Positions 53,796-62,536 of a stretch of DNA of 64,000 bases are shown piece after piece. The notes beneath the pieces were generated by a model, which saw only the letters and a list, made by a program, of their open reading frames with translations, was not told the origin of the DNA and did no database searches. How positions within the stretch are numbered: position 1 is the first letter of the stretch; every line of letters starts with the position of its first letter. This DNA is from Lachnospiraceae bacterium (GTDB lineage Bacteria > Bacillota > Clostridia > Lachnospirales > Lachnospiraceae). The DNA is taken from assembly GCA_910575275.1 (NCBI GenBank), contig CAJTEE010000005.1, forward strand, positions 264,745 through 328,744, written 5' to 3'. The position numbers and the translations under genes are program-made.

Positions 53796-54569
53796 ATGGC
53801 GAAAAAACATTTTATTGAGGTTAAAAACCTTGTAAAGAATTATGGCATGGGAAATATAAAAGTGACTGCTGTTGACAATGTAAGTTTCTATGTAGATAAA
53901 GGGGCTTTTATTGGAATCATGGGTGCTTCCGGTTCGGGAAAAACGACCATATTAAATATTCTGTCTACCATAGACAAAATGTCTGGCGGGCAGGTTCTTT
54001 ATGATATGGCTGATATTTCCCAAATGACAGAGGAGGAATTATCAGATTTCCGGCAGGAAAACCTTGGATTTGTTTTTCAAGACTATAACCTGTTAGATAC
54101 ATTGAGTATTGAAGAAAATATCATGCTTCCTATGGCTCTTTGCGGCAGGAAAAAAGAAGAAATTGAAAGCAGAGTAAAGAGTATATCAGAAACTTTACAT
54201 ATCTGCGATATTTTAAGCAAATTTCCATATGAAGTGTCTGGCGGTCAAAAACAGCGGGCGGCTTGTGCAAGGGCACTTGTCAATAATCCTAAACTAATTC
54301 TTGCCGATGAACCAACGGGGGCACTGGATTCAAACTCATCTGCTATGCTTCTTCATACTTTACAGATTATGAACAGGGAATTAGGAGCAACGATTTTAAT
54401 GGTAACGCATGATGTATTTTCAGCCTGTTATTGTGAAAAAATTTTGTTTTTAAGTGACGGTAAGATATGCTCTGAATTGGAACGGGGAAATATGGGTAAA
54501 AAAGAGTATTTAAACCGTATACTTGATATGCAGTCCAAAATCGGGGGTGATGATATTTATGCTGAATAA
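53796..54569 (+). CDS. BceA-like ABC transporter ATP-binding protein
   Basis: A protein of 257 residues. The start is at 53796 (MAKKHFIEVKNLVKNYG) with AAGGA upstream; the open frame from 53742 is longer but unlikely. Walker A GASGSGKT, Q-loop FVFQDYN, signature SGGQKQRAA, Walker B LILADEPTGALDS and the H-switch VTHD are all intact. It belongs to the MacB/BceA group. With the FtsX-type permease it probably gives resistance to bacitracin-like or lantibiotic peptides. Confidence 0.9.
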   Translation: MAKKHFIEVKNLVKNYGMGNIKVTAVDNVSFYVDKGAFIGIMGASGSGKTTILNILSTIDKMSGGQVLYDMADISQMTEEELSDFRQENLGFVFQDYNLLDTLSIEENIMLPMALCGRKKEEIESRVKSISETLHICDILSKFPYEVSGGQKQRAACARALVNNPKLILADEPTGALDSNSSAMLLHTLQIMNRELGATILMVTHDVFSACYCEKILFLSDGKICSELERGNMGKKEYLNRILDMQSKIGGDDIYAE

Positions 54570-56610
54570 ACTTGCATTACGAAATGCCCGCAGGCTATGG
54601 AAAGATTATCTGAATTACTTTCTAACCTTGTGTATGATAACAGCCCTCACTTTTTCCTTTCATTCTTTGCTGTTTTCAAAGGATATTTACGAAATGATTC
54701 ATTTTGGAAACAATGGGGAGCTTTCTACGGCAGGAACAATGTTAGTTACATTTATGGCAGTTTCCACAGTGGCAATCCTTATTATTGTTGCATGGCTGAT
54801 AAACTATATGACACGTTTTATTTTAGAAAAAAGAAGCCGGGAATTTGCGATTTACTTATTATCGGGAATGAAGAAAAAGCAGATTGCAGCCCTTTACATG
54901 AAAGAAAATTTCTATCTTGGAATATCCGCTCTTTTTGCCGGATTGCTTTTGGGGAGCGGGTTACAGCAGATATTATTTTATGTTTTTTATAAAAGTATCG
55001 GGAAAAATTACAGGGTAAATATAGAAATATCAGCAGGAAGCATCTTATTGACAATTATCCTGTATGGGGCGTGTTTTATGATTGCCCTTTTTCGGAATAA
55101 GAAGAAATTCTCCAATATGGAAATCATCAGTCTTATTAACATGGACAGGCAGAATGAAACCGTAAATGAGAAAAGAAACGCTATATGGAAATGGTTATTC
55201 TATCTTTCCATAGGAAATGTATTATTTTTGTATTTTCTCATTTTTACCGGCAGGATAACAAAGTGGGCGGCAGTATTTGAAATGATTGGGCTTGCTTTTA
55301 CATTTTACTTTTTCTATTTAGGGCTTTCGGCATTTCTGATGAAATATATAAAAAGCAAAGGGAGCTTGATTTATAAAAAGGACTGTTTGTTTTTAATGCG
55401 CCAGTTTTCCTCTAAAATGCGTAATACGTGTTTTGTATTGGGAACACTAAGCCTGTTATTTATGTTTGCTTTAGTGGGAAGTTCACTTGCATTTATGCTA
55501 AGTGATTATCAAAACAAGCAATTAAATGTGGAATATCCCTTTGATATTATTTTAATCAGTGACAACACAGAAAACGATTTTGCCAAAGAAGAAACACTGA
55601 TAAATGAAAACACCGTTCCACGGGCGACACTGAAATATTGTGTCTATCAAAACGGAACAAGTGAAATGGTTGATTATCTGTATCAGAATTTAAGGTTATT
55701 TTCCGATAAGGACAGCGATCCGGCTATGGCAGAGGGAAGAAAAGCTGCTGCTTATTACGATTATGATGTATATATGGGAATCACCGATTATAACAGTTTA
55801 CGGAAAATGCTTGGGCTAACACCAGTTGCCTTGCAGGATAACCAATATTTAATCCATATGCCGAACCGTGTATATCAAGAGATTAAAGACAGGAACGAAA
55901 AGCCCCAGAACAGTTTACATATAGGGCTGGATTTTGCAGGATTTCAGACTGAGGGTTTTGCACAGAACGGGCATAATGGAACGGATTTTTTACTGGTTGT
56001 GCCGGATAAAAAACTTGCAGGAATGAAAAAATATTTTTCACTTATGGCAGTTATGGCAAGCGGAAATGTGCCGGAAAATTTATCAGAAAGTCTGTATGAA
56101 TCAGCCGGAAAAATAAGAGGGTATGATGAATTGGCTGATTATATAAAAATCGGAAGTGAAGAACTTTTTTTAATGCCCGCCACAATACAGGTTAAGAGCC
56201 GTGAAGTCTTGGAACTAAAGTTTTTAATGAGTACCTTGTCATTCCCGTTATTTTATATAGGACTGGTATTTTTATGCGTTGCGTTTACTGTCCTTTCCGT
56301 CCAGCAGTTAAGCGATTCCAATAAATACAAATTCCGCTATCAGATTTTGAACAAACTGGGAATGGGAAAGAAAAAAATCAGAAACGTAGTGGCAAAACAA
56401 CTGTTTTTATACTACTTATGCCCAGTTATCCTTTCGGTTATTATCAGTGCGGTATTTATATTATATGTAGGACGGCAATTTGTGATATACACAGGAATCC
56501 ACACAGAATGGATATTATATTTTGGTATTTCATTCGTTAGTTTTCTTGGGATATATGTCTTGTATTTTGCAGTAACGTATTTCCAATTTAATAAAAACAT
56601 CGAGCCATAA
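54559..56610 (+). CDS. BceB-like ABC transporter permease (FtsX type)
   Basis: A protein of 683 residues, start at 54559 (MLNKLALRNARRLWKDYL), overlapping the ATPase gene by 11 bases. About ten membrane helices in the BceB pattern: one at the start, a group at 65-300, a large extracellular domain (about 320-570), and three at the end. The FtsX domains contain the usual RNARR and KKKIRNVVAKQ cytosolic loops. The extracellular domain is thought to capture the peptide. No bceRS-type kinase pair is beside it; the XRE membrane protein may take that role. Confidence 0.87.
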   Translation: MLNKLALRNARRLWKDYLNYFLTLCMITALTFSFHSLLFSKDIYEMIHFGNNGELSTAGTMLVTFMAVSTVAILIIVAWLINYMTRFILEKRSREFAIYLLSGMKKKQIAALYMKENFYLGISALFAGLLLGSGLQQILFYVFYKSIGKNYRVNIEISAGSILLTIILYGACFMIALFRNKKKFSNMEIISLINMDRQNETVNEKRNAIWKWLFYLSIGNVLFLYFLIFTGRITKWAAVFEMIGLAFTFYFFYLGLSAFLMKYIKSKGSLIYKKDCLFLMRQFSSKMRNTCFVLGTLSLLFMFALVGSSLAFMLSDYQNKQLNVEYPFDIILISDNTENDFAKEETLINENTVPRATLKYCVYQNGTSEMVDYLYQNLRLFSDKDSDPAMAEGRKAAAYYDYDVYMGITDYNSLRKMLGLTPVALQDNQYLIHMPNRVYQEIKDRNEKPQNSLHIGLDFAGFQTEGFAQNGHNGTDFLLVVPDKKLAGMKKYFSLMAVMASGNVPENLSESLYESAGKIRGYDELADYIKIGSEELFLMPATIQVKSREVLELKFLMSTLSFPLFYIGLVFLCVAFTVLSVQQLSDSNKYKFRYQILNKLGMGKKKIRNVVAKQLFLYYLCPVILSVIISAVFILYVGRQFVIYTGIHTEWILYFGISFVSFLGIYVLYFAVTYFQFNKNIEP

Positions 56611-56657
56611 TCTAAGGGCATTGAAAACCAAAGAAATATATTTTTAATGGTGCTTAG

Positions 56658-56694
56658 AGGGGCAATGGTATTTCAAAATACAATCGCCCCTTTT
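56658..56694 (+). terminator. Rho-independent terminator after the transporter
   Basis: AGGGGC pairs with GCCCCT around an imperfect AT-rich inner stem, followed by TTTT, about 48 bases after the permease stop. Confidence 0.7.
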
Positions 56695-56754
56695 CAGCAT
56701 AAATGCAACCGTAAACCATGCACCGCCCCATGTGGGAGAAAGGGGGAAATTTCT

Positions 56755-57198
56755 ATGGATTGCACAGAAGCATACAAGGAACACATCATGTATTCTTTCA
56801 ATGGCTTTTGCAAAGTCGTCATACGCTATGCCGCTATCAACGCATGGCGCGACAGGAACAGGCGGCGGCAAAGAGAAATATCCTTTGAATACCTCACAGA
56901 AGAAAAGTTCTACCCTCTAAGCACATCAGACGAAGCTCTCAAATCACCCTACGAACAATACCCCGTTACAATCTGCGGTCAGACAATCATACTCACCAAT
57001 GGCGAGCTTGCTGCAGCCCTGTTATCCCTGCCGGAGAAAAAGAGGGAAATCATCTACCTTTACTTTTTCGGGAATTACACACAGCAGGAAATCGGGGATT
57101 TATACGGGCATTGCAAAAGTACGGCATGGCATTACATACACAGTGCCTTGCAGATGTTGCAGGAGGAAATGGAGGTGCTTTTACATGGGGAATCCTAA
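56755..57198 (+). CDS. sigma-70 family-like regulator
   Basis: A protein of 147 residues. The C-terminal half is a sigma region 4-like helix-turn-helix: LPEKKREIIYLYFFGNYTQQ followed by EIGDLYGHCKSTAWHYIHSA. The start at 56755 has AAAGGGGGAAA upstream. Such proteins accompany the mobilisation genes in Tn4451-like and Tn916-like elements and regulate them. It overlaps the next small gene. Confidence 0.8.
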   Translation: MDCTEAYKEHIMYSFNGFCKVVIRYAAINAWRDRNRRRQREISFEYLTEEKFYPLSTSDEALKSPYEQYPVTICGQTIILTNGELAAALLSLPEKKREIIYLYFFGNYTQQEIGDLYGHCKSTAWHYIHSALQMLQEEMEVLLHGES

Positions 57199-57385
57199 AC
57201 TCATACCGTATGAAACCATTGTCCGGGCGACCAGCGGCGAGCCGGAAGCCGTAGAGGAAGTTTTGCGGCATTACAGCAGGAGAATCCGGCTTGCCGCCCT
57301 TGAAAACGGACACGTCAACACAGACACCGAGGACAGCATAAGACAGCGGCTTATCACCGCCCTGTTCCAGTTCCGCTTTGACTGA
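57185..57385 (+). CDS. small helix-turn-helix conjugative transposon-type protein
   Basis: A protein of 66 residues beginning MGNPKLIPYETIVRATSGEP, with RRIRLAALENGHVNTDTEDS at the end. It is close to the helix-turn-helix proteins that follow the sigma-like gene in Tn916-type elements. The ATG is inside the sigma gene's end (14-base overlap), and GGAGG lies upstream. Confidence 0.78.
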   Translation: MGNPKLIPYETIVRATSGEPEAVEEVLRHYSRRIRLAALENGHVNTDTEDSIRQRLITALFQFRFD

Positions 57386-57429
57386 AAAGGGCGGCATGAC
57401 GGGAGGTGGTATTTGTCGGGAAGATAGTC

Positions 57430-57834
57430 ATGCTTACATTCAGTGACACCGAAGAAAAAGCGGTTGAGAAAGCCATAGCCGCCCTTGCGGATATGATACC
57501 TCTGGAAGCCATACAGCCGCCCCACTCCCCGGCACTTATTTTTCCGGGATTGGAAATCAGATTGCTTCAACGCCGGGTATTAAAAAGCGGTAAGGACATT
57601 TATCTCACCCGCTTAGAATATGGCGCACTCTGCTACCTTGCCACCAGTCCGGGGAGGGTATTCACAAAGGAGCAAATCTTTGAAGCCGTGTGGAGCATGG
57701 AAAGCGAAAGCTGCCAGTCAAACGTGGCAAATGTGATATGCAATCTACGGAAAAAGATAGAGCCGGACAGCCGCCGCCCCACCTACATAAAGACCGTTTT
57801 AGGCATAGGCTACAAGTTTACTTTTGGGGAATAG
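57430..57834 (+). CDS. winged-helix (OmpR C-terminal type) DNA-binding protein
   Basis: A protein of 134 residues from ATG 57430 (a GTG at 57406 would add eight residues). It has only the output domain of OmpR-type response regulators: LTRLEYGALCYLATSPGRVF, TKEQIFEAVWSMES and YIKTVLGIGYKFTF. The receiver domain is absent. GGGAGG at 57401 does not fit either start well, so the true start is uncertain. It probably regulates the mobilisation genes. Confidence 0.75.
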   Translation: MLTFSDTEEKAVEKAIAALADMIPLEAIQPPHSPALIFPGLEIRLLQRRVLKSGKDIYLTRLEYGALCYLATSPGRVFTKEQIFEAVWSMESESCQSNVANVICNLRKKIEPDSRRPTYIKTVLGIGYKFTFGE

Positions 57835-57868
57835 CAACAGGATAACCGCCGCTATTGGCGAAGATACG

Positions 57869-57905
57869 AAACAGGAAATCAAGGAAAAAGGTTTCCTGTT
57901 TTTTT
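57869..57905 (+). terminator. Rho-independent terminator
   Basis: A perfect 10-bp stem (AAACAGGAAA with TTTCCTGTTT), a 13-base loop and a T-run of eight. It ends the regulator genes of the element. Confidence 0.85.
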
Positions 57906-58175
57906 GCGCCCATTTTGCTTATTTCCGGCTTTACTGTATGGGAAAATACCGCCGCAAAATTGGCAGAATCCACGTCACGCAAGCCGGGGGAAAACGGCGA
58001 AAGCCAGCACAGCGGAATCCGTCAGTTACTAAGAGCAAGATTCTACCACAGTACCAAATTTCGCCTACCGGCTCATTTTGTCCTATGGGAATCTTGTTGG
58101 GGTTGCCACCCCAAGCCCGCCTTTTGCGGCTTGCGCCGCTTGAAAAAATCCACCCACGAAAGGAGGTTCACAGCC
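57906..58175. other. candidate oriT region before mobC
   Basis: A gene-free stretch of 270 bases just upstream of mobC and the relaxase, where such elements usually carry their transfer origin. A perfect inverted repeat TTGGGG-TTGCCA-CCCCAA lies near 58096-58113, followed by a GC-rich tract. No nick-site consensus could be assigned with certainty. Confidence 0.45.
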
Positions 58176-58571
58176 ATGAAAAAATACAACACGCCCCACC
58201 GCCACCGGGTAATCAAGACACGCTTGACCGAGGAAGAATACGCCGAGTTTTCCGAGCGTGCCGCCCTCTGCAAAATGAGCCAAGCCGAGTTTATCCGGCA
58301 AGCCCTAATTAAGTCAAGCATACGCCCGGTTATCACCGTTTCCCCGGTCAATGATGAATTGCTTTCTGCCGTTGGGAAGCTAACCGCCGAGTATGGGAAA
58401 ATCGGCGGCAACTTGAATCAGATTGCCCGCTGTCTGAACGAGTACGGCGCACCTTATAACACCCTCTCCCAAGAAGTGCGAGCCGCCATAACGGAGCTTG
58501 CCGCCTTGAAGTTTGAAGTCTTGCAGAAAGTAGGTGAAGCCGTTGGCAACATTCAAACATATCAGCTCTAA
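58176..58571 (+). CDS. mobC: MobC-like relaxosome accessory protein
   Basis: A protein of 131 residues from the ATG at 58176 with AAAGGAGG upstream. A ribbon-helix-helix-like N-terminus (VIKTRLTEEEYAEFSERAAL) is followed by MSQAEFIRQALIKS and the MobC motif KIGGNLNQIARCLNEYG. It binds the transfer origin and helps the relaxase nick. The relaxase start lies inside its end. Confidence 0.88.
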   Translation: MKKYNTPHRHRVIKTRLTEEEYAEFSERAALCKMSQAEFIRQALIKSSIRPVITVSPVNDELLSAVGKLTAEYGKIGGNLNQIARCLNEYGAPYNTLSQEVRAAITELAALKFEVLQKVGEAVGNIQTYQL

Positions 58572-60174
58572 AAATGCCGATTACGGAGCCGCCGAGCAGT
58601 ACCTAACCTTTGAGCATGACGAATTTACCATGAAGCCCACACTGGACGGAAACGGGCAGATAGTTCCGAGGACAGGCTATCTCATTTCCTCTCTGAATTG
58701 CGGCGGGGAAGATTTCGCCATAGCGTGTATGCGCTCCAATCTGAAATACGGCAAGAACCAAAAACGGGAGGACGTAAAGAGCCACCACTATATCATCAGT
58801 TTTGACCCCCGTGACGCACCCGACAACGGCTTGACCGTAGACCGGGCGCAGGCGTTGGGCGAGGAATTTTGCAAGACGCATTTCCCCGGACACCAAGCCC
58901 TTGTATGCACCCACCCGGACGGGCATAACCACAGCGGAAATATCCATGTGCATATCGTAATCAATTCTTTGCGGATTAAGGAAGTACCCTTGCTACCCTA
59001 CATGGAAAGACCAGCCGACACAAGGGAGGGCTGCAAGCACCGCTGTACGGACGCAGCTATGGAATATTTCAAAGCGGAAGTCATGGAGATGTGCCACCGG
59101 GAAAACCTCTATCAGATTGACTTGCTCAACGGAAGCAAGAACCGTGTCACCGAGAGGGAGTATTGGGCGAAACAGAAAGGACAAGCCGCACTGGATAAAG
59201 AGAACGTTTCCCTTGCCGCCGCAGGAGAGCCGCCCAAACTTACAAAATTTGAAACCGACAAGGAGAAGCTACGGCGCACGATCCGCACCGCCCTGTCCTC
59301 TGCTACCTCTTTTGAGGACTTCTCCGGGAAGCTGTTACAGCAAGGCGTGACCGTCAAGGAAAGCCGGAGGAGATTGTCGTATCTCACGCCGGACAGGACG
59401 AAGCCAATCACCGCCCGGAAACTGGGTGATGATTTTGACCGTGCCGCCGTACTGGAAACACTCACCCAAAACGCACAGAACGCCGCCAGAGCTGCCGAAA
59501 CGTCCGCACCCAAACAGGAATACCCCCGCAGCATAAAAGACCGTTTACAGCGTGGCAAAGCCGCTATAAACGCACCGAAACAGGACAGCGTACAGCGCAT
59601 GGTAGACCGGGAAGCCAAGCGAGCCGAGGGCAAGGGCATAGGATATGACCGCTGGGCGGCTGTCCACAATCTAAAACAAATGGCGGCTACCATGAGCGTT
59701 TACGAGGAATCCGGCTTTTCTTCCCCGGAAGAACTGGAAGCCGCCCTTGCCGCCGCCAGTGCGGAACTGAACAGCGTCCATGCCAAACTGAAAGCCGTGG
59801 AAAGCACTTTGCGGGAGAAAAAGGACTTACAGAAACAGCTATTGGCGTACATCAAGACCAAGCCAGCCCGTGACGGGCTGAAAGCACAGAAAACAGAGAA
59901 AGCCCGCAGGAACTACCGGGAGCAGCACGAAAGCGATTTTATCATAGCCGAAGCTGCCACCCGGTTTTTTAAGGCACAGGGAATCTCCAAGCTGCCAGCG
60001 TCCAAAGCATTACAGACCGAGATTGAGCAGCTTACCAAAGAGAAAAACGCCCTTTACAACGAGTACCGGGAAAAGAGGGAGCGCACAAAGGAATTGCAGA
60101 CCGTAAAGGGCAACATTGAGCAGATTTTAAGGCGAGAGCCGGAGCGCAGAAAGGGGCGGGATAATGAACGGTAA
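58534..60174 (+). CDS. relaxase, MobA/MobL type
   Basis: The open frame of 546 residues starts at GTG 58534; TTG at 58543 (MATFKHISSKN) is equally likely. The relaxase domain has the tyrosine region YGAAEQYLTFEHDE, HYIISFDPRD, and the HUH metal motif with His131, His133, His138 and His140 around GHNHSGNIHVHIVIN. The C-terminal half is charged coiled-coil. It nicks oriT and pilots the strand through a helper conjugation pore. Confidence 0.92.
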   Translation: MKPLATFKHISSKNADYGAAEQYLTFEHDEFTMKPTLDGNGQIVPRTGYLISSLNCGGEDFAIACMRSNLKYGKNQKREDVKSHHYIISFDPRDAPDNGLTVDRAQALGEEFCKTHFPGHQALVCTHPDGHNHSGNIHVHIVINSLRIKEVPLLPYMERPADTREGCKHRCTDAAMEYFKAEVMEMCHRENLYQIDLLNGSKNRVTEREYWAKQKGQAALDKENVSLAAAGEPPKLTKFETDKEKLRRTIRTALSSATSFEDFSGKLLQQGVTVKESRRRLSYLTPDRTKPITARKLGDDFDRAAVLETLTQNAQNAARAAETSAPKQEYPRSIKDRLQRGKAAINAPKQDSVQRMVDREAKRAEGKGIGYDRWAAVHNLKQMAATMSVYEESGFSSPEELEAALAAASAELNSVHAKLKAVESTLREKKDLQKQLLAYIKTKPARDGLKAQKTEKARRNYREQHESDFIIAEAATRFFKAQGISKLPASKALQTEIEQLTKEKNALYNEYREKRERTKELQTVKGNIEQILRREPERRKGRDNER

Positions 60175-60547
60175 ACGCCCATACATGGACTACCCACAGC
60201 ACAGAGCCGCCCGCCGCCTTGTGCATGAGTGCTGCAACTACGATAACGGCAACTGTATTGTACTGGACGGGGGCGACTGCGTATGTGTGCAGAGTATCAG
60301 CTATTCGCTTCTCTGCCGCTGGTTTATCTCTGCCGTACTTCCCCTTGACTGGAAACTGGAAGCCGCCCTTTTGCACCGGGCAGAACTGAAACGCTGTACC
60401 GAGTGCGGCGGTCAGTTTCTCCCAAAATCCAACAGGGGGAAATACTGCCCGGATTGCGCCGGACGCATGAAAAGAACCAGAGCCGCACAGCGCAAGCGGA
60501 AACAGAGGGGGAAATGTCACGCTTTAGAAAATACAGAATCCCCGTAA
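60164..60547 (+). CDS. cysteine-rich VLP domain protein
   Basis: A protein of 127 residues with NCIVLDGGDCVCVQSISYSL and AVLPLDW, the pattern of Cys-rich VLP proteins. A second zinc-ribbon-like part (CTECGGQFLPKSNRGKYCPDC) is followed by a basic tail. It overlaps the relaxase end. It is common in this IME family. The role is unknown but probably DNA-associated. Confidence 0.75.
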   Translation: MNGKRPYMDYPQHRAARRLVHECCNYDNGNCIVLDGGDCVCVQSISYSLLCRWFISAVLPLDWKLEAALLHRAELKRCTECGGQFLPKSNRGKYCPDCAGRMKRTRAAQRKRKQRGKCHALENTESP

Positions 60548-60620
60548 ATCAAGGCTTCCCGGCTACTGCTCAATGGGTATGTGATACATTTATCCTTTAC
60601 CCACGGAAAAGCCGTTTTAA

Positions 60621-61397
60621 ATGCGTAACAGAAGCCACAGACAGGAGGTGAAAACCATAGCTGAATACATCACAGCCGAAACGATAATACCGCCGTATCT
60701 GCCCTATCCCCGTTTTCTGCTGAAAATGGACTTGTCACAGACTGCAAAGCTGCTCTATGCGCTACTGTTAGACCGTTCTACCCTCTCACAGAAGAATGGC
60801 TGGCAGGACAGCGAGGGCAGGATTTATATTGTCTACCCAGTTACGGAGATAGCGGAAATACTGGACAAAGGCAGGACAACGATTCAGGATACGCTGAATG
60901 AGCTTGCCGCCGCCGGGCTTATGGAGCGGAAAAGGACACGTTTTGCCGCCGCCAACCACATTTATGTGAAAGTGCCGCCAGTAGTACAGGTTTCCGTACC
61001 TATGACAGCCGGAAAACCGGACACCATAAGCCCGGAAAACCGGAGTTATGACAGCCGGGAAACCGGACTTATGATGTCCGAAAAACCGTACCCTAACAAC
61101 TATAATATAAACAAACTAAAAGAGAGCCAAACAAAGGGAGCGAGTGGGGAGCTGCCCGCGCCCTATGGCAAGTACCAGAATGTTTTCCTCTCTGAATCCG
61201 AATATGCGGAGCTGAAGCAGGAATACCCGGACAGCCTCGAACGGCTTATTGAGGAAATGAGCCGGTATATTGCCGCTTTCGGGAATGATTATGCCAACCA
61301 TGCCGCCGCGCTTTACAGGTGGGCAGACAAGGAGAAAAAGGAGAACCCGAAAAAGGGAATCCCCGAATATTCCTACAAGGAGGGCGAGAGCCTTTGA
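60621..61397 (+). CDS. RepA_N-like replication/helix-turn-helix protein, odd start
   Basis: A protein of up to 258 residues. The N-terminal domain has YLPYPRFLLKMDLSQTAKLL and LLLDRSTLSQKNGWQD, then a winged helix with IAEILDKGRTTIQDTLNEL, close to repA of the outer element. The best ribosome binding site (AGGAGG, 60643-60648) is 8 bases before ATA 60657, where relatives would have ATG. The only usual starts are ATG 60621 and GTG 60648, upstream of or overlapping that site. ATA may be a mutated start with reduced expression. It is followed by the DnaC-like gene, as in replication modules. Confidence 0.78.
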   Translation: MRNRSHRQEVKTIAEYITAETIIPPYLPYPRFLLKMDLSQTAKLLYALLLDRSTLSQKNGWQDSEGRIYIVYPVTEIAEILDKGRTTIQDTLNELAAAGLMERKRTRFAAANHIYVKVPPVVQVSVPMTAGKPDTISPENRSYDSRETGLMMSEKPYPNNYNINKLKESQTKGASGELPAPYGKYQNVFLSESEYAELKQEYPDSLERLIEEMSRYIAAFGNDYANHAAALYRWADKEKKENPKKGIPEYSYKEGESL

Positions 61398-61463
61398 CAG
61401 CGGAGATACAACGCCCTGTAAACAGGGCGTGGAAAAGACCATGAACAAGGAGGACGATTATCT

Positions 61464-62315
61464 ATGAGCGATTATGACAACGCTATTTTCCGGCTTTCCA
61501 CAGAAGCAGAGCCACAGCCGGAGGACTACACAGGGGAAAACGGGCTTTTATACTGCGGGAGCTGCCGCCAGCCCAAAGAAGCCTACTTCACCGAGGGCAA
61601 AAACCTTTTCGGGCGTGACCGCCACCCGAAAGAATGTGACTGCCAGCGCAAACGGAGGGAAAAACAGGAATCCACAGACCGGGAACGCAAGCACCATGAC
61701 ACCGTGGAGGACTTGAAACGCCGGGGATTTTCCAACGCCGCCATGCGCCAGTGGACTTTTGAAAATGACAACGGCAAATGCCCCCAAATGGATAAGGCTT
61801 TCTTCTATGCGGCGCATTGGGAGGAAATGAAAGCGGAGAATATCGGCTATCTGCTATGGGGCAAGGTAGGCACAGGCAAGAGCTATTTTGCCGGGTGTAT
61901 CGCCAACGCCCTTATGGAGCGTGAGATTTCCGTGTGCATGACGAACTTTGCCCTTATCCTCAATGACCTTGCCGCCAGCTACAAGGGCAGGAACGAATAC
62001 ATAGCCCGCCTTTGCAGCTTCCCCTTGCTAATCCTTGATGATTTCGGCATGGAGCGCGGCACGGAATACGGCTTAGAGCAGATTTACAACGTGGTTGACA
62101 GCCGATATCGAAGCCGGAAGCCGCTGATAGTCACAACGAATTTGACGCTGGAGGAATTGCAGCACCCGGAGGACACCGCCCATTCCCGGATTTATGACCG
62201 TCTGCTTGAAATGTGCTGCCCCGTTTTCTTCACCGGGGAGAATATCAGAAAAGCCACGGCACAAGGGAAAATGGAACGGTTAAAAGGACTGATGAACGGA
62301 AAGGAGAGCCTATGA
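61464..62315 (+). CDS. DnaC/IstB-like ATPase
   Basis: A protein of 283 residues. An N-terminal cysteine cluster (LYCGSCRQPKEAYF ... HPKECDCQ) is followed by an AAA+ domain with Walker A GKVGTGKS (about 133-140), Walker B LLILDDFGMERGTEY and an arginine finger region. Proteins like this load the replicative helicase. Next to a RepA-like gene it suggests the element replicates after excision. AAGGAGGA lies upstream. Confidence 0.88.
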   Translation: MSDYDNAIFRLSTEAEPQPEDYTGENGLLYCGSCRQPKEAYFTEGKNLFGRDRHPKECDCQRKRREKQESTDRERKHHDTVEDLKRRGFSNAAMRQWTFENDNGKCPQMDKAFFYAAHWEEMKAENIGYLLWGKVGTGKSYFAGCIANALMEREISVCMTNFALILNDLAASYKGRNEYIARLCSFPLLILDDFGMERGTEYGLEQIYNVVDSRYRSRKPLIVTTNLTLEELQHPEDTAHSRIYDRLLEMCCPVFFTGENIRKATAQGKMERLKGLMNGKESL

Positions 62316-62494
62316 ACAATGACACCAGCAAGACCAGCACCGCCGCCCCTCTGGACGTGAAGCCCGACCTTGTGAAGCGGATAGGGAACACCACCTTTGA
62401 CATTCATATCCATTTCAGCGAAACCAGCCGGGAAACCTTTACGGACAAGGTAGTGCGGCTTATTGAGAATGATAAGGACAGTGTAACCAACTGA
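62312..62494 (+). CDS. TnpW-like transposon-encoded protein
   Basis: A protein of 60 residues with KRIGNTTFDIHIHFSETSRE and VVRLIENDK, matching the small TnpW proteins at the right end of Tn4451-like elements. The ATG overlaps the DnaC stop, and AAGGAGAG lies upstream. It is the last gene before the right junction. Confidence 0.8.
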   Translation: MNNDTSKTSTAAPLDVKPDLVKRIGNTTFDIHIHFSETSRETFTDKVVRLIENDKDSVTN

Positions 62495-62536
62495 AAAGAA
62501 GATACACTTTTTCTTATTCCCTACTTGACATTACCA

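Larger units (their letters stand above)
49850..62536 (+). mobile_element. integrated mobilizable element inside virD4, serine-recombinase type
   Basis: About 12,686 bp lie between the two virD4 halves. Left boundary GATCCGAA, right boundary ACCAAAAGGAGAT: the host gene resumes with a 2-base shared core, either CC or AA depending on which side supplied the wobble base. Contents in order: large serine recombinase, origin-like repeats, membrane XRE regulator with BceAB-like ABC transporter, sigma-like factor, small regulators, mobC, relaxase, Cys-rich protein, RepA-like protein, DnaC-like ATPase and TnpW-like protein. This is the layout of Tn4451-related IMEs. It should be mobilised by a helper, but it has disabled its own host's coupling gene. 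Confidence 0.88.

Noticed and set aside
57840..58312. Open frame of 162 codons before mobC
   Set aside because: It crosses a strong terminator and overlaps mobC in another frame, with no recognisable domain.
49850..62536. Prophage
   Set aside because: No capsid, tail, portal, terminase or lysis genes; a relaxase, mobC and tnpW-like gene identify a mobilizable element.
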